Source of the DNA: Streptococcus porcinus | GTDB lineage: Bacteria > Bacillota > Bacilli > Lactobacillales > Streptococcaceae | DNA: 64,000 nt | Reading direction: 5' to 3' | Assembly (NCBI RefSeq): GCF_901542335.1 | Contig: NZ_LR594036.1 | Coordinates: 868,001-932,000, forward strand | Shown: piece by piece, positions 17,503-30,783 of the stretch | How positions within the stretch are numbered: position 1 is the first letter of the stretch | Layout of the letters: each line of letters starts with the position of its first letter | Made by a program: the position numbers and the translations under genes | Notes under the pieces: generated by a model | What the model saw: only the letters and a program-made list of their open reading frames with translations | What the model was told of the DNA's origin: nothing | Databases searched by the model: none

Positions 17503-18054
17503 ATGTTTGATACTCTAATAAGACATGATAAAAATAGGGAGAAATTAGACTTTTATGCTACAGATAAAAGGGCAGTACATGAACTTTTAAAAAGAGAACA
17601 GTTTACATCACCTATTTATGAGCCAGCTTGCGGAATGGGACATATCGGAAAAATTTTGGAAGAATACGGATATACGGTAAAAGCGACAGATATTTGTTAT
17701 AGGGGATATGGAGAAGAAAGAGAAGTTGATTTTTTTGCACTTAAAGAAAATAAACTGGATATAATAACCAATCCTCCATATTTTTGTGCAAATGAGTTTT
17801 TACGACACGCACTTGAGATTTCAAAAGAAAAGGTAAAGATAGCGATGCTATTTCGATTGGCATTTTTAGAAGGTCAATCAAGGTATGAGTTATTTAGAAA
17901 GTATCCTCCTAAGAGAGTATATGTGTTTTCTAAAAGACTAAATTGTGCAAAAAACGGTGAATTTGAAAGATATAGAAGCAGTGCAATTGCCTTTGCATGG
18001 TTTATATGGGAGGTGGGACATACCGGAAGTACGGAGTTAAGGTGGATTAGGTAA
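17503..18054 (+). CDS. Small SAM-dependent DNA methyltransferase-like protein
   Basis: The 183-residue protein begins at ATG 17503 behind AAGGAG. It has a SAM-binding segment YEPACGMGHIGKILEEYGY (about residues 45-63) and the catalytic motif DIITNPPYFCANEFL (about 84-98). Motif I before NPPY is the gamma-class order of adenine methylases. It is short and lacks an obvious recognition domain, so it may act as a minimal orphan methylase or need a partner. Such genes commonly follow topB in these elements. Confidence 0.75.
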   Translation: MFDTLIRHDKNREKLDFYATDKRAVHELLKREQFTSPIYEPACGMGHIGKILEEYGYTVKATDICYRGYGEEREVDFFALKENKLDIITNPPYFCANEFLRHALEISKEKVKIAMLFRLAFLEGQSRYELFRKYPPKRVYVFSKRLNCAKNGEFERYRSSAIAFAWFIWEVGHTGSTELRWIR

Positions 18055-18094
18055 AGGGTGGAATAAAATGATTAAAAAAACGAAGGAGGACAGT

Positions 18095-18841
18095 ATGGAT
18101 AATAACGAAGTATTACAATCACAGGAAAACAAGACAAAAAATGTTATGCAGGAGATTAAAGAGGAATATACCAAAACAGCCGACTTTTTAGAAGAACATA
18201 CAGGCATACAGCTTAATATAGCAGAGGAACTCAAAGATGAGATGAAAAATAAGGACTTTGATGCAAATATTGAAGAGTTAAAAGCACTCAAGGAAGAAAT
18301 CACCGGATTAAAAGCCGAGATTAAACGATTAAATGAAATGGAAAATATAGGGTTAAGTTCACTGATTGTGCGAGATATTAAGACTGTAGGCAATACCCTT
18401 ATTAATTTACAGGAAAAAGCCGTTGGAAGTATCAAACATTTGTATGACAATATGAAACATCAGCTTTCTTACAACCTTACTAAAGCACAGGAAAAATTCG
18501 TACAGATGAAAATAGGAATTGTAAAAGGATTGGTAAACTCCATGCAAGATTTTATTAAGGATCAACAAAAGAAACTGGATACTTGCCTTGAAAAGTTAGA
18601 TAATCTATCCAAAGAAATCCAAAAAGATGAAGAAAAATTAGGGAAAGACAGTCTGAATAAAGCGGAAAAACCGATAGAAAAAAAGGAACAAAATGAAAGA
18701 AAAAAAGAAGGTCAAAAGGAAAAGACAGAGAAAAAACCGTCTGTACTTAAAAAATTAAAAGAAAATCAGCAAAGAATCAAGAATGAAGAAAAAGTAAGGG
18801 ATGTAAAGATAGCTAAAAAAGATAAGGGAATGGAAATATAG
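18095..18841 (+). CDS. Coiled-coil ICE protein (DUF6674-like)
   Basis: ATG 18095 follows AAGGAGGA and is preferred over ATG 18068. The 248-residue protein is very rich in Lys and Glu and mostly alpha-helical, with coiled-coil regions near residues 45-85 and 130-200. The tail includes [19 protein letters not shown], similar to a PSALGKLKEYKEK tail in the SSB-like protein at 32808. The family name is from memory of position and character only. It may be a DNA-processing accessory, translated just ahead of the giant primase-helicase gene. Confidence 0.55.
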   Translation: MDNNEVLQSQENKTKNVMQEIKEEYTKTADFLEEHTGIQLNIAEELKDEMKNKDFDANIEELKALKEEITGLKAEIKRLNEMENIGLSSLIVRDIKTVGNTLINLQEKAVGSIKHLYDNMKHQLSYNLTKAQEKFVQMKIGIVKGLVNSMQDFIKDQQKKLDTCLEKLDNLSKEIQKDEEKLGKDSLNKAEKPIEKKEQNERKKEGQKEKTEKKPSVLKKLKENQQRIKNEEKVRDVKIAKKDKGMEI

Positions 18842-18855
18842 TAGAGGTAATAGCT

Positions 18856-21800
18856 ATGAATGACCTCATAAAAAATTATGAAAATATTCCTGATAATCTT
18901 AAAAAAGAGAAACGATGGTGTCTGTATAAAATCATTCAAAGAGACGGGAAGAACACGAAGCTTCCACTAATGCCAAACAGAAAACCTGCCAAATCCAATG
19001 ATAAAACGACATGGAATTCTTATGAAGATTGCATAGCAGCACTTAATCGAAATATTGGTGATGGTCTTGGGTTTATGCTTGGAGACGGATATATCGGCAT
19101 AGATATTGATAAGGTAAGTGATGATATTTTTGTATATAGTATGGATTATCATGCAAAGTCTATGACAGCCGATTTTTTAAGAGGAATTTCCACCTATGCT
19201 GAAATATCTCCATCAAAAACGGGACTCCATTTTATAGGAAAAGGTGAGGTGCCGGGAATAAGAAAAAGATACAAAAATCTTGAAATCTATGATAAGGATA
19301 GATTTTTTACAGTTACCGGTAATATCATAAAAGACAGAGACAGAAACAAAGTCATAAATATTGACAGTGAGTTAAAATACTTATATGAAAAATATATGCC
19401 AAAGATAAATGTAATTAATAGTGAAAATAAAATAAATCCAACTGTAACTTTCTACAAAGAGGATCAGGATATATTAGAAAAGCTATTTGACAGAGGATAT
19501 TTTTCATATACCGGAGAAGATCTAAGAAGGATATATTATGGGAATTATGAAAGCTATTTTAACAGCCAATCGGAGGCTGATTTTTTTATGCTACAAAGAC
19601 TGCTTTATTATACCGCTGATGTAGAACAAGCCATATCCTTCATGGAAAATAGCGGACTGAAAAGAGAAAAATGGTATAAAAGACGAGGCAATACCGACTA
19701 TATCCACTATATTGCAGATAAGGCGATAGGCTCTATCAATCAATTTTATGATTGGGGAAAAGAGAAACCATTAAAGGGTAAAGCAGAAGAAAAAAGACAT
19801 GAAAATAAAAGAAAAAAGGAGGGAGATACAGTGCCAAGATATGAATTTGATGAAGTCAAACAAATTCTTGATTTTGCAAAAGAAGAATTTAGGGAGAATA
19901 TAGATAGGTATGAAACTTATCTTAAGGTAGTGGGAAACAACTATAAATATCCGTATTTTAATCAACTTAGCATATATACAGTAAATGAAAAGGCAACAGC
20001 CTGTGCGGAATATGACTATTGGAAGAGTATCGGAAGAAATGTAAGTAGGGGAGAAAAGGGGATTCCCGTTTTAGATATCGAAAGGGAAAGGATAAAATAT
20101 ATTTTTGATGTAAGTCAAACGGTGAGTTTAAATCATAATATTTCTGAAGTAAAGTTATGGGAATATAGCAATAATAAGCATGTAGCTGCCTTAGATACTC
20201 TTATCGATGTTTTCAAAGAAAAAAACAGTAACCTTATATTTTCTACTGAAGATAAGATAAATACACTCGTTTCACTGTATACAAAGCAATTACTAAATAA
20301 GGTACTTAATTCTTTAAGTGATGAAACTTTAAAGGAAAATAAGAAAGTACAAATTCTTCATTTTTTGGAAGAATCTGCAAAAGTATCGGTATATGAGAGA
20401 ATGGGAGTTACATTTTCCGGTGATATAGAAAAATTAGAGATGCTTTCAAAGGTTTCAAGTATGCAGGATATTGACAGATTACTTTTCTTTACTTCAAACA
20501 ATGTAAAAAGAATACTTATGGATATAGGTAGAGAAATTTCAAAAGTGGAAGAAAGAGAAAAAATTTCAGAAATTCAAAAAAGGGAGCAGACAAATAGTAT
20601 TGCGGAGCGTTATACTAATGTTACAGATGAAATTAACGGAAATATCGAAATTATAGAAAATGAAAAAGAAAGAAATGAAGGAGGTTTGGAAGATGAAAGA
20701 AACCGTAGTATTGGCGAAGAAGGAGTACATCCTAGAAAACGAGATTTATACACCAATCGTAAAAGAGAGTCCATTCGAGAGACAGGGAGGGACTTACAGA
20801 TTGGAGAAAATGGAGGATGGAGCGGAAGTATTAGTTCCGAATATGAAAATGCCGGAGAAAATAAACGCAAGCAAACTGAACCGATTTGGCAAGGAGAGAC
20901 TGAAATATCTCAAAGAGGAGAAACAAGAGGAATATCAGATTATGCTGATGGAAGAAACTTTAATGGATCATTTGATAGATATTCAGGAACAAGTGGAGGA
21001 TTTCCTGAATATAGAAGAGCTGAGGATGAAAGAAGCTTGGAAAATGACCACAGAAATGCAGGATCAGGACTTTCTGAAATACGTAGGACTGAAGAAGAAC
21101 TTGGATATGACACTAACAAAAATGGCGATGGAACAGATCGTTTGGGTATAGATGAGTATCGTAAAGAAAATATACAGGAGATAGAACAAAATCATATAGA
21201 AAATGAGGATAAAGAAGTTGAGAGGACTTCTTTTTCTTTTGCTCAAAATGTGGGAGTTCAAGGAAGATTTGAATTACCAATGCAGCAAAAAGAGATTGAT
21301 ACTGTTTTAATTCATGGAGGAAATGAGGACAATTTACACTTAAAGGTTTTAGCCGAATACTCTAAAGAAAAAAGCATGGAAGAATTAGCTGATTTTCTTC
21401 AAAAAACTTTTCAAGGAGGAAATGGATATGAGATAAATGGAAATAATGTTTGTGCTTGGTATGAAATGGACGGGATACATTTATCCAATGATGTTTCTTC
21501 AAGAGAAAATCCTATGCAGATTTTATCGTGGAAAGATGCAGCAATACGCATAGGAGAATTGATTGATCATGGAGAATATAGTACAAATGTTGAGGTAGTA
21601 GAAGCCTTTTCTTTTGAAAGAGCAGAACTTTCTGAAAAGCTGTGGTTTTTAAAAGGAGATCTAAGTGAGGAGGTAAAAAATCAGTTTTTGCCAATTCTAA
21701 ATGAAAAACAAAGAAATGGATATCCTGAAAAAACAGAGTATCTTACAAAAAAATTGGAAGATAAAGAGTTTAGAGTGAACTTAAAAGAGGAGTATATAGA

Positions 21801-24800
21801 GTTTTTTAAGGCGTATAAGGAGAACTCAAATGTTTTAAGATTTCATAATCATGATTTAGATGATATATCAAAACGATTAGATGATTTGGAACTGCCAAGA
21901 AAAGAATTTACCTCAACACTTATAGAATTACCAGCAATACAGGGATTTATCACAGAAGATGAAATTGATAGATATTTAAGCAGCGGTAGCAATGTATCTG
22001 GCGGAAAAGAAAGAATATATAACTTTTTTAGGGAAGCCCATACTACCGAAGAACGAGCAAATTTTTTAAAAGACGAGTACGGAACAGGAGGACAGACTCA
22101 TGCTTTATCAAGGGCAAGAGGAAGTAGTGAGTGGCACGATGCTAAGGGGATAAAACTTGAAAAAGAAAATTGTAAGGATATTATTTTGAAATGGAATCAG
22201 GTTGCAAAAAAAATAGATAACCTTATTGAAAATGGAAAATATATTCAAGAAGATGTATATACAGAGCAAGAAAGCATAAAAACTGAGGAAGAATATTTTG
22301 ATGAAGATACCTATACGGAACAAAACTCTAAAGAAAATGAACAAGATTGGCAAAGAGAACAGGAAATTTTGCTGATTCAAGATGAAAGAGAAGTATCTTA
22401 TGAAGAGGCGGAGGAAATATATGAAAGGCAAGCAGAAATAGAACATAATGCCTTTGCAACCGGTGTAGAGAATAACATATCGTCAACTCAAAGTAACAAG
22501 GATTATTGGATTGTAGAATTTAATGAAGGCTCAAATCTGATAGAAAAAAATTATGCCGGAGAAGTTGTTACGAAAGAATTGCTTGATGAAATCAAGGTGC
22601 TTGACGAAAAAATTAGAGTTCATAATAAGACTGTCGGTGAAGATGAATACGGAGAAATGACAGATGAATGGGCAGGTTATTCTAAATTCTATTTTGATCA
22701 TATTGTAGATGGTAAAGTAGAAGAACACTTCAGAATGGATATCGGGGATGGAAATGAGGTAAATCAAAGAGATTTTCAATATCTTTATGAGCAGATTGAA
22801 CCGGAAAAAGAAAATAAAGAATACGGTATAGATAGTATAGATAGTGTCATAAAAGATATTTTAGAAAAAGAATCTATGACAGTGGTATCGAGCAAAGATG
22901 ATTATATAAAGTTATTTCCATATTTTAGAAACTTTGTATATACCGATGGTCTAAGGCTTGATGAATATAATCCGTTTAAAGATGATGAAAATATTTCGGA
23001 CTTAATTCGACTGACTTTTTTCCAAAATAATGATGGAGAATATAGGGTAGTCTATAACAATGCGGACAGTTTACTGTATTCAAGCAATGTTGACTATTTT
23101 TTGGAGAAAATAGAGGCTGAAAAGGTAAGGTTAGAAGATAATATAGCTGAGATACCGAATGAAGATAAAATTGCCGTTAAGGTTGGGAATTACTATGCTG
23201 TTGTAGAAAAAGAAAGAGTAAAGGATATATCCTTAGAAGAAACAGGAGTTCGTGTTTATCCGAAAGAAAATAACTTTGAGGGAAAAATTTACCCATTGTA
23301 TCGTGGCAGCACCTTTGAAGAAAGTGCAAAAATAGATAAACTTTTCGATGAGATTGCAATAGGCATGAAAGAGGTCAATTTGACCGATTTAAATGATGTT
23401 TTTTATCTTGAAAATCAAGGACTTTATGAAATTTCATCGGATAGGGTAACGGAAGAAAAAGCCGGATACGATTTTGAAGTGGCAAGTTTTAATGAACAGT
23501 TTCCTGATTATTATAATGACATTTATGTATATAACAGAAATTTAAAAATAGATGGTGCTAATCAAAACATTGCATATATCAATAGAGAAAATGAAATACA
23601 TTTTAATGTAAATCTACCGGAAGAAGAAAAAGCAAAGGTGCTTGAAATTAGAGATAAGAAAGAAGTCTTATCAACTCTTATTTTTAAAGATGTAAAGGAG
23701 GTCGGCGAATATCAGTTTCATCCACAAAGCGAAGAATTTATCTTAAATGAATTGAGTATATCTGAAGAAAAATTAAAAGCACCGGAGCACATAATAGATA
23801 AGATTGGTGGAAAAGAAGGCTATGAGGCGGAGCTTGTTTTGGATATGAAAAACAAGGAGTTAAGGCAGCATTTAAGATATAACGGATATTTGTTAAATAC
23901 CAATGTGGCAGTTTCCTATGATAGTTATAAAGAAATGCTTAAAAATCTTCCTTATCTGCTTGATGATAATCATAGAAATATACTTTTGACAGGATATATC
24001 AATGAGCAAATAGAAAAAACTAAAGCAAAGGAAGAAATGAAACAGCCTGTATATCAAGAGGGAATGAATGTAAGGTATCAAGGCAAAGAATATATAATTT
24101 CAGGAATTCAGGACTATAAAACATATAAAACAATAAAGCTAGATGATCCGGAGGGTTATTTAAACGGCTTTATAACGGGCAGTGAAATTATTCCTTTTAG
24201 AAATGAAAGAGAACTTGATTTGGAAATCATATCTACAACAGAGAAGTTACAAGAACAAAGTATAAATGGTGAAGATCTTATTCTGTTAGATATTGAAGAT
24301 TATAACAAAAAAGGACTTTCCGTTATCTTTCAAAATAAAGAGTATGAAATTACAGGAAATAATTTTAATCCTGTAGGAATGAGCAGGTTACAACTTGTCT
24401 CGAATACAGAAAAACTGATGACGGAAATTTCATATACACCTCAAAGACCGATCGCAAATCTTTATGCAAAAAAAGATACCCTTGAACGCTTTAATTTAAA
24501 TGAGAAAAATAGTGAAAAAAGCATTGAAACAAAGCAAATGTCTTTAACAGATATATTTGAGAAACAGGATACAATAAAGGGAAAAGAAGAAATTTCAAGC
24601 GAAAAAGAACGTGTATCTGTCAATATAGGGGCAAAAGTAATCTATCAAGGCGAAGAATATACAGTAAGTGCCTTTGAGTATAATGATATTTTAGAGAAAA
24701 ATGATATATGGCTAAATCCTGTATCAAAAAATAATTATCAAATTCCGATTATAAGTTTTTCAGACAGAGAAGAGCTAAATGAGAAGCTCATTGTTATAGA

Positions 24801-27800
24801 TACCAACCTTAACTTAGGAGAAGATAAATCGGAACTGTTACATCATAGTTTAGATGTAATAAATGATAAAGGTTCTGTGATTGCCAATCAGTTTATTGTA
24901 AAAGTCGATAATCAAAATAGGGAACTTACAGTATATAGTGAACAAAATCCTAATAGCCATAGAGAGTTTGAACTTTCTTTTGATTATCTAAACGGACTTG
25001 GGAAAATTGACGGAGATGGAAATAATCTAAAACTTACAAAGCATAAAAAAGAAACCATTGATAAAAAATTGGAAAGTTATCATTTTTGGAAAGAAGATAT
25101 GAAAAAAAGAGGAATTCCGGGAATAGAAGGTTCTTCCATTACTTCACCTATTACCGACGAAATGTTTTGGCAGATGCAAGAGTATAAAGAAAAATTAAAA
25201 GAGAAGGAAAGATACGCCCCTGATAATGAATATATGGGAGGGATTCCACCTGTCAATTACAAAATAAATAGAGAAGATGAAATCTTACCACCTTCGGAAA
25301 GACTGAAGAATAATATGGAAGCAATCAAGGTTTTAAAAGAGATTGAGGAAAGACATAGTCATGCAACAAAGGAAGAACAGGATATTTTAAGCAGATATGT
25401 CGGCTGGGGTGGACTTTCTGATGTCTTTGATGAGAGTAAAGAAGGACAGTGGCTTGATGCAAGAAAGTTTCTAAAAGAAAACCTATCACCGTCTGAATAC
25501 GATTCGGCAAGAGAAAGTACCCTTACTGCCTTTTATACACCAAAGATTGTAATCGACAGTATATATCAAGCCCTATCAAATATGGGTTTTGAAAGTGGGA
25601 ATATCTTGGAGCCAAGCTGTGCAACAGGCAGATTTATAGGAAATTTACCTGACAGTATGCAAAGCAGTAAATTTTATGGTGTAGAACTTGACAGTATAAG
25701 TGGTAGGATAGCAAGTAGGTTATATCCTAATGCTAAAATACAGATCAAAGGTTTTGAAAAAACGACTTTTTCAAATAATCTGTTTGATGTAGCGGTGGGA
25801 AATGTACCATTTGGAGAATATAAAATAGCTGATCGTGAGTACGAAAAGAACAATTTTCTTATTCACGATTTTTTCTTTGCCAAAACCTTGGATAAAGTGC
25901 GTTCCGGTGGACTCATAGCCTTTATAAGTTCAAGTGGAACTATGGATAAAAAGAGTGAAGATATCAGAAGATATATTTCAGAAAGAGCAGAGTTTTTAGG
26001 AGCAATTAGACTACCTAATAATACTTTTAAAGGCGAGGCGGGTACGGAAGTAACAAGTGATATTATTTTTCTTAAAAAGAGAGATCGACTGGTAAAACTT
26101 GATGAAGAATGGGTAAAACTTGGCACTGACGAAAGAGGACTGACATATAACAAATACTTTGTAGATAACCCTGATATGGTACTTGGAAATATGGAAGAAA
26201 TATCAAGCAGATTTGGAACAAGTCTTGCCTGTGTTGCAGATGAAAATAGTACTCTGAAAGAACAGCTGGATACCGCCATTAAAAACATTAAAGGAAGTTA
26301 TGAGAAGATAGAATTAAATAATGAATTTGAAGTGGAAACCATTCCGGCTGATGACAGTGTGAAAAATTATTCTTATGCAGTAATTGATGACAAGGTATAT
26401 TTTAGAGAAAATTCCGTTATGCAAAAATTGGATTTAAATAAAAATGATGAGGAAAAAGTAAGGGCATATCTTGGAATAGAAAAAGCATTAAGACAGGTAA
26501 TTGCTTATCAAAAAGAAGATTATTCCGATACGGAAATTAAGGAGAAGCAAGGGGAGTTAAATCGTATTTATGATGAGTTTTCCAAGAAATACGGAATTTT
26601 AAACAGTAAGGCGAATAAAAAACTGTTTCGTGAAGACGCTAATTATTCTTTACTGTCCACTTTGGAAAAGCTGGATAAAGAAGGAAACTTTATAGAAAAA
26701 TCCGATATCTTTACAAAAAGAACAATAAAAAAAGCAGTAGCCATAGAGCATACCGACAATCTGACAGAAGCACTTATCCTATCTGTTTCTCAAAAAGGGA
26801 AAGTCAATTTCGAGTATATGGAAAAGCTCACTGAAAAAACAAGAGGAGAAATCATTGAAGGATTAAAGGGAGAAATATTCTTAAATTTAGATGGATTTGA
26901 TCCAAGTGATACGACTCCTTTTTCTTCAGCCATAGACTTGGGAGATTTTTCAAGATCTTACGTAACTGCTGATGAATATTTATCTGGGAATATCAGAGAT
27001 AAAATAGAAGTAATAGATTCGTATATAAAGAATGTAGAACATGAATTTGAACAAAATGAACAGCTTGAAAATATTGATGCAGATGTACTGAAACAGGGTA
27101 GTGAGACTTTAAAAAAAGAACTGTCCAGTTTAAATTACCAAAGACAAAAGCTGCTAGAAGTAATGCCAAAGGAGCTTGAGGCAAGTGAAATAACCGTTAG
27201 AATGGGAGCAACTTGGATACCTGAGAAAGATTATAAGAGCTTTATGTTCCATCTTCTAAAAACATCGGCATCTAATAGATGGAATATTGATATTAAATAT
27301 ACCAATTTTACAGGGGAGTACAGAGTTGAAGGTAAAAGTATAGATAAAGGAAACGACCTTGCCAATTTCACATACGGAACAAGCAGAGTAAGTGCATATA
27401 AACTGATTGAAGATACATTAAACCTTAGAGATACCAATGTATATGATCAAGTCATTGATGAAAACGGAAAGAAAAGTTCTGTACTAAATCAAAAAGAAAC
27501 GATGCTTGCAAGAAGTAAACAGGAAATTATCAAAGAAGAGTTTAAAAATTGGATTTTCGATGATATAGACAGAAGAACAAGGCTTGTAAAAGAATACAAT
27601 GAGAAATTCAATTCGATAAGGCTTAGAGAATATGATGGAAGTAATTTAACTTTTGACGGAATGAATCCTGAAATAGAGCTTAGACCTCATCAAAGAGATG
27701 CGATTGCTAGAGGACTTTTCGGTGGAAACACCCTACTTGCACATGAAGTTGGAGCTGGAAAGACTTTTGAGATGATAGGAATTGCTATGGAGTCTAAAAG

Positions 27801-30783
27801 GCTTGGAATGAGTAACAAGTCAATGTTTGTAGTTCCAAACCATATTGTAGAACAGTTTGGTAGAGAGTTTAATGAACTGTATCCGGCAGCAAATATTCTT
27901 TGTGCAACAGAAAAAGACTTTACACCAGATAAAAGAAAAAGATTTTGCTCAAGGATTGCAACCGGTGATTATGATGCGGTAATTATAGGGCATTCGCAGT
28001 TTGAAAAGATTCCAATTTCAAAGCAGCGACAGGAGTATGAACTTCAAAGTCAGATTGATGAAATTATAGATTTTATCGAAGAATATAAAAGGAATAGAGA
28101 TCGGAAATTCACCGTTAAGCAGCTTGAAAAAACGAAAAAAGGACTGGAGGCAAAACTAAAGAAATTAAATGATGATTATAGAAAAGATGATGTCGTAACC
28201 TTTGAAGAATTGGGGATAGACAAGCTATTTGTAGACGAAGTTCATGCTTTTAAAAATTTGTACGTTTTTACAAAAATGCGTAATGTAGCAGGAATTACAA
28301 CCACAGATTCTCAAAAATCAAGTGATATGCTGATGAAGTGCAGATATATGGATGAAATTACCGGTAATAAGGGTATTGTATTTGCGACAGGAACCCCTGT
28401 GAGCAATTCTATGGCAGAGCTTTATACCATGCAGCGTTATCTCCAATATGACGAACTTAAAAAAATGCACTTGCAACACTTTGATTCTTGGGCATCTACT
28501 TTTGGAGAAACTGTTACAGCAATTGAACTTAATCCTGAAGGGAACGGATATCGAAGCAAGACAAGATTTGCAAAATTTTATAACCTTCCGGAACTGATGA
28601 ATATGGTCAAGCAGTTTATGGATATAAAGACTGCTGATGTATTAAATCTTCCCGTTCCAAATGCTCATTATGAAACGATAAAAACCAAACCGACAGAAGA
28701 ACAAAAACAAATCCTTGAAACTTTTTCTGAGAGAACTGATAAGGTTAGAGGAAAACAGGTGGATTCCTCTGTCGATAATATGCTTCTGATTACCAATGAC
28801 GGAAAGAAAATGGCACTTGACCAAAGGTTAATTAATCCATTACTTCCTGATGATCCGAACAGTAAAGTAAATACCTGTGTAAATAATATATTCAGTATTT
28901 GGGATAAATATAGGGATGAGAAGTCCACACAATTAGTTTTTTGTGATATGTCAACACCATCAAGTGAATTTAATATTTATGATGATATAAAGGAGAAGCT
29001 GACAAAAATGGGGATTCCTAAAAATGAAACAGAGTTTATTCATAACGCAAAGAACAACAAAGAAAAAGATAAGATTTTCGATAAGGTACGAAAGGGTGAA
29101 ATTCGTGTGCTTCTCGGTTCAACGCAGAAAATGGGAGCAGGGACAAATGCTCAAAATAAATTGATTGCTACCCATGATCTCGATGTACCCTGGAGGCCTG
29201 CGGATTTGGAGCAGAGAAAAGGAAGAATTGTAAGGCAAGGTAATGAAAATGATGATGTTCATATCTTTCGTTATATTACGGAAAATACCTTTGATGCGTA
29301 TCTTTTCCAAACACTTGAAACCAAGCAAACTTATATATCTCAAATAATGAATTCAAAGACACCTGTAAGAGTAGCGGAGGATATTGATGAAGCTACATTA
29401 AATTATGCGGAGATTAAAGCACTTGCAACAGGAAATCCGCTTATTCGTGAAAAAATGGACCTTGATGTTGAGGTAAGTAAACTTAAAATGCTGGAGTCCA
29501 ATTTTAAATCCAACCTATATAAAATGGAAGATAAGGTTGTAAAAGTATATCCAAAAGAAATTAAAAGTCTAAAAGAAAAAATAGAAAATTTGAAAAAGGA
29601 TATAGAAAAAGTGGAACCGTATAGGGAGGAAAAACTAGAAAAATATGATCAGACTACTTTAGAAAATATGGGTGAAAATGAAAAACAAGTGGGGATAAAA
29701 GCAGATAAAGAAGCAATATCAAAATTCACATCTTTAACTTTAAATGGGAAAAAATATACCGATAAAAAGCAAGCCGGAGAGTTCTTAATAAACAAGATAA
29801 AAGGAATAAAAAAATTAGATGATTTTCGTTCTGAGGAAGTAAAAATCGGAGAATATAGAAATTTCGATTTGTTCGCATATTATGACAGGTTTTCCAATCA
29901 GTATAAATTCAATCTGAAGGGAGAAGAAAATCATTATGGGGAGTTTGGAACGGATGAAATCGGAAATATCACCCGAATGGATAATGTACTTGATAGGATG
30001 CCTGAGAGATTGGAGCAGACACTTGGAAAACTTAAAGATACCGAGAATCAACTTGAAACGGCGAAGCTTGAAATAAAAAAGAAATTTCCACAGGCAGAGC
30101 TTTTAAAAGAAAAGACGTTAAGACTTGCTGAGGTAAATAATTTGCTTGATATGGGACAAAAAGGAGATTTAAAAGAGGAGAAAAATCCACTTTTGGAAGA
30201 AGTGAAGGAAGAACTGATTCATTTTCTAAATAAAGAATATGATGAAGCACACAGTATAGAAGATTTCGATACAATGTTTCCTGACTTGACAGATATAGGT
30301 TTGGCATATACGACTACACCGGATGAAAAGCATGAGATACAGACAAGTCTTGATTTAATCAATTACAAGATGAACACTTATGTAGACAATACTTTAATTG
30401 ACAGTTTTCAGTATACTTACGATCCACTTAATGCAAGTGATACGAAGGAACTTATACAAATCAAAACGAACATAGGTTTTTGGGATTTTAATGAGCTGGT
30501 ATATGTGGATGAAGAAAAGTTAAAAGCATCACTTGGACTTGAAATTGATGACGATGGTAATTTCTATGATCCGCTTTCAAAGGATATGGATTTAGATGGA
30601 GTAATGGACAGGTATGATGCAGACTTTAGAGATAGTAAAGTACAAAGTTTTGGAGATTTGGATAAAAAAGAAAAAGCATCCGTAATGGATAGGCTTGGAT
30701 ACTTCAAAGAAAAGATAAAGAAAGGAGGCCTACAAAATGAAAATATTGATAGAAAGATAGAGTGTAAGGAGGAGGTTAGATAG
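18856..30783 (+). CDS. Giant primase-like / N6-methylase / SNF2-helicase ICE protein (3975 aa)
   Basis: Domains in order: an N-terminal primase-polymerase-like region (residues about 1-300) with [16 protein letters not shown] and [12 protein letters not shown]; an ArdC-like domain from residue 326; a G/R/E-rich linker (about 600-770); several LPD-type repeats, e.g. [20 protein letters not shown]; a DNA methylase core from about 2225 ([32 protein letters not shown]); an SNF2 helicase from about 2942 with Walker [22 protein letters not shown] and [20 protein letters not shown]; and a C-terminal calcium-loop-like motif (3904-3931). It probably primes, unwinds and modifies ICE DNA after transfer. 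The methylase NPPF-type tetrapeptide reads NVPF, so catalysis is uncertain. The linker overlaps a second gene in another frame. Confidence 0.88.
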   Translation: MNDLIKNYENIPDNLKKEKRWCLYKIIQRDGKNTKLPLMPNRKPAKSNDKTTWNSYEDCIAALNRNIGDGLGFMLGDGYIGIDIDKVSDDIFVYSMDYHAKSMTADFLRGISTYAEISPSKTGLHFIGKGEVPGIRKRYKNLEIYDKDRFFTVTGNIIKDRDRNKVINIDSELKYLYEKYMPKINVINSENKINPTVTFYKEDQDILEKLFDRGYFSYTGEDLRRIYYGNYESYFNSQSEADFFMLQRLLYYTADVEQAISFMENSGLKREKWYKRRGNTDYIHYIADKAIGSINQFYDWGKEKPLKGKAEEKRHENKRKKEGDTVPRYEFDEVKQILDFAKEEFRENIDRYETYLKVVGNNYKYPYFNQLSIYTVNEKATACAEYDYWKSIGRNVSRGEKGIPVLDIERERIKYIFDVSQTVSLNHNISEVKLWEYSNNKHVAALDTLIDVFKEKNSNLIFSTEDKINTLVSLYTKQLLNKVLNSLSDETLKENKKVQILHFLEESAKVSVYERMGVTFSGDIEKLEMLSKVSSMQDIDRLLFFTSNNVKRILMDIGREISKVEEREKISEIQKREQTNSIAERYTNVTDEINGNIEIIENEKERNEGGLEDERNRSIGEEGVHPRKRDLYTNRKRESIRETGRDLQIGENGGWSGSISSEYENAGENKRKQTEPIWQGETEISQRGETRGISDYADGRNFNGSFDRYSGTSGGFPEYRRAEDERSLENDHRNAGSGLSEIRRTEEELGYDTNKNGDGTDRLGIDEYRKENIQEIEQNHIENEDKEVERTSFSFAQNVGVQGRFELPMQQKEIDTVLIHGGNEDNLHLKVLAEYSKEKSMEELADFLQKTFQGGNGYEINGNNVCAWYEMDGIHLSNDVSSRENPMQILSWKDAAIRIGELIDHGEYSTNVEVVEAFSFERAELSEKLWFLKGDLSEEVKNQFLPILNEKQRNGYPEKTEYLTKKLEDKEFRVNLKEEYIEFFKAYKENSNVLRFHNHDLDDISKRLDDLELPRKEFTSTLIELPAIQGFITEDEIDRYLSSGSNVSGGKERIYNFFREAHTTEERANFLKDEYGTGGQTHALSRARGSSEWHDAKGIKLEKENCKDIILKWNQVAKKIDNLIENGKYIQEDVYTEQESIKTEEEYFDEDTYTEQNSKENEQDWQREQEILLIQDEREVSYEEAEEIYERQAEIEHNAFATGVENNISSTQSNKDYWIVEFNEGSNLIEKNYAGEVVTKELLDEIKVLDEKIRVHNKTVGEDEYGEMTDEWAGYSKFYFDHIVDGKVEEHFRMDIGDGNEVNQRDFQYLYEQIEPEKENKEYGIDSIDSVIKDILEKESMTVVSSKDDYIKLFPYFRNFVYTDGLRLDEYNPFKDDENISDLIRLTFFQNNDGEYRVVYNNADSLLYSSNVDYFLEKIEAEKVRLEDNIAEIPNEDKIAVKVGNYYAVVEKERVKDISLEETGVRVYPKENNFEGKIYPLYRGSTFEESAKIDKLFDEIAIGMKEVNLTDLNDVFYLENQGLYEISSDRVTEEKAGYDFEVASFNEQFPDYYNDIYVYNRNLKIDGANQNIAYINRENEIHFNVNLPEEEKAKVLEIRDKKEVLSTLIFKDVKEVGEYQFHPQSEEFILNELSISEEKLKAPEHIIDKIGGKEGYEAELVLDMKNKELRQHLRYNGYLLNTNVAVSYDSYKEMLKNLPYLLDDNHRNILLTGYINEQIEKTKAKEEMKQPVYQEGMNVRYQGKEYIISGIQDYKTYKTIKLDDPEGYLNGFITGSEIIPFRNERELDLEIISTTEKLQEQSINGEDLILLDIEDYNKKGLSVIFQNKEYEITGNNFNPVGMSRLQLVSNTEKLMTEISYTPQRPIANLYAKKDTLERFNLNEKNSEKSIETKQMSLTDIFEKQDTIKGKEEISSEKERVSVNIGAKVIYQGEEYTVSAFEYNDILEKNDIWLNPVSKNNYQIPIISFSDREELNEKLIVIDTNLNLGEDKSELLHHSLDVINDKGSVIANQFIVKVDNQNRELTVYSEQNPNSHREFELSFDYLNGLGKIDGDGNNLKLTKHKKETIDKKLESYHFWKEDMKKRGIPGIEGSSITSPITDEMFWQMQEYKEKLKEKERYAPDNEYMGGIPPVNYKINREDEILPPSERLKNNMEAIKVLKEIEERHSHATKEEQDILSRYVGWGGLSDVFDESKEGQWLDARKFLKENLSPSEYDSARESTLTAFYTPKIVIDSIYQALSNMGFESGNILEPSCATGRFIGNLPDSMQSSKFYGVELDSISGRIASRLYPNAKIQIKGFEKTTFSNNLFDVAVGNVPFGEYKIADREYEKNNFLIHDFFFAKTLDKVRSGGLIAFISSSGTMDKKSEDIRRYISERAEFLGAIRLPNNTFKGEAGTEVTSDIIFLKKRDRLVKLDEEWVKLGTDERGLTYNKYFVDNPDMVLGNMEEISSRFGTSLACVADENSTLKEQLDTAIKNIKGSYEKIELNNEFEVETIPADDSVKNYSYAVIDDKVYFRENSVMQKLDLNKNDEEKVRAYLGIEKALRQVIAYQKEDYSDTEIKEKQGELNRIYDEFSKKYGILNSKANKKLFREDANYSLLSTLEKLDKEGNFIEKSDIFTKRTIKKAVAIEHTDNLTEALILSVSQKGKVNFEYMEKLTEKTRGEIIEGLKGEIFLNLDGFDPSDTTPFSSAIDLGDFSRSYVTADEYLSGNIRDKIEVIDSYIKNVEHEFEQNEQLENIDADVLKQGSETLKKELSSLNYQRQKLLEVMPKELEASEITVRMGATWIPEKDYKSFMFHLLKTSASNRWNIDIKYTNFTGEYRVEGKSIDKGNDLANFTYGTSRVSAYKLIEDTLNLRDTNVYDQVIDENGKKSSVLNQKETMLARSKQEIIKEEFKNWIFDDIDRRTRLVKEYNEKFNSIRLREYDGSNLTFDGMNPEIELRPHQRDAIARGLFGGNTLLAHEVGAGKTFEMIGIAMESKRLGMSNKSMFVVPNHIVEQFGREFNELYPAANILCATEKDFTPDKRKRFCSRIATGDYDAVIIGHSQFEKIPISKQRQEYELQSQIDEIIDFIEEYKRNRDRKFTVKQLEKTKKGLEAKLKKLNDDYRKDDVVTFEELGIDKLFVDEVHAFKNLYVFTKMRNVAGITTTDSQKSSDMLMKCRYMDEITGNKGIVFATGTPVSNSMAELYTMQRYLQYDELKKMHLQHFDSWASTFGETVTAIELNPEGNGYRSKTRFAKFYNLPELMNMVKQFMDIKTADVLNLPVPNAHYETIKTKPTEEQKQILETFSERTDKVRGKQVDSSVDNMLLITNDGKKMALDQRLINPLLPDDPNSKVNTCVNNIFSIWDKYRDEKSTQLVFCDMSTPSSEFNIYDDIKEKLTKMGIPKNETEFIHNAKNNKEKDKIFDKVRKGEIRVLLGSTQKMGAGTNAQNKLIATHDLDVPWRPADLEQRKGRIVRQGNENDDVHIFRYITENTFDAYLFQTLETKQTYISQIMNSKTPVRVAEDIDEATLNYAEIKALATGNPLIREKMDLDVEVSKLKMLESNFKSNLYKMEDKVVKVYPKEIKSLKEKIENLKKDIEKVEPYREEKLEKYDQTTLENMGENEKQVGIKADKEAISKFTSLTLNGKKYTDKKQAGEFLINKIKGIKKLDDFRSEEVKIGEYRNFDLFAYYDRFSNQYKFNLKGEENHYGEFGTDEIGNITRMDNVLDRMPERLEQTLGKLKDTENQLETAKLEIKKKFPQAELLKEKTLRLAEVNNLLDMGQKGDLKEEKNPLLEEVKEELIHFLNKEYDEAHSIEDFDTMFPDLTDIGLAYTTTPDEKHEIQTSLDLINYKMNTYVDNTLIDSFQYTYDPLNASDTKELIQIKTNIGFWDFNELVYVDEEKLKASLGLEIDDDGNFYDPLSKDMDLDGVMDRYDADFRDSKVQSFGDLDKKEKASVMDRLGYFKEKIKKGGLQNENIDRKIECKEEVR
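19816..19833 (+). promoter_or_regulatory. Internal ribosome-binding site and GTG start within the giant gene
   Basis: AAGGAGGG at 19816-19823 lies 7 bases before an in-frame GTG at 19831 (codon 326). This is exactly where the primase-like part ends and the ArdC-like part begins ([13 protein letters not shown]). It may allow a shorter second product, or mark an old fusion of two genes. Confidence 0.5.
20693..21151 (+). CDS. TnpV-like protein encoded out of frame inside the giant gene
   Basis: A perfect AAGGAGG (20678-20684) lies 8 bases before ATG 20693, in a frame different from the giant gene. The 152-residue product has the pattern of TnpV proteins (PF14198 as I remember it): a short N-terminal strand region ([20 protein letters not shown]), then [30 protein letters not shown] sequence, [21 protein letters not shown] and a helical C-terminus ending MAMEQIVWV. 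The host frame here is a disordered R/G/E/S-rich linker, which would tolerate overprinting. TnpV proteins are small element-borne proteins of unknown role. Confidence 0.68.
   Translation: MKETVVLAKKEYILENEIYTPIVKESPFERQGGTYRLEKMEDGAEVLVPNMKMPEKINASKLNRFGKERLKYLKEEKQEEYQIMLMEETLMDHLIDIQEQVEDFLNIEELRMKEAWKMTTEMQDQDFLKYVGLKKNLDMTLTKMAMEQIVWV

Noticed and set aside
30737..30760. Seven-codon frame (MKILIER) behind AAAGGAGG at the end of the giant gene
   Set aside because: Good RBS but too short and out of frame; more likely a relic or a spacer before the TTG start at 30784.
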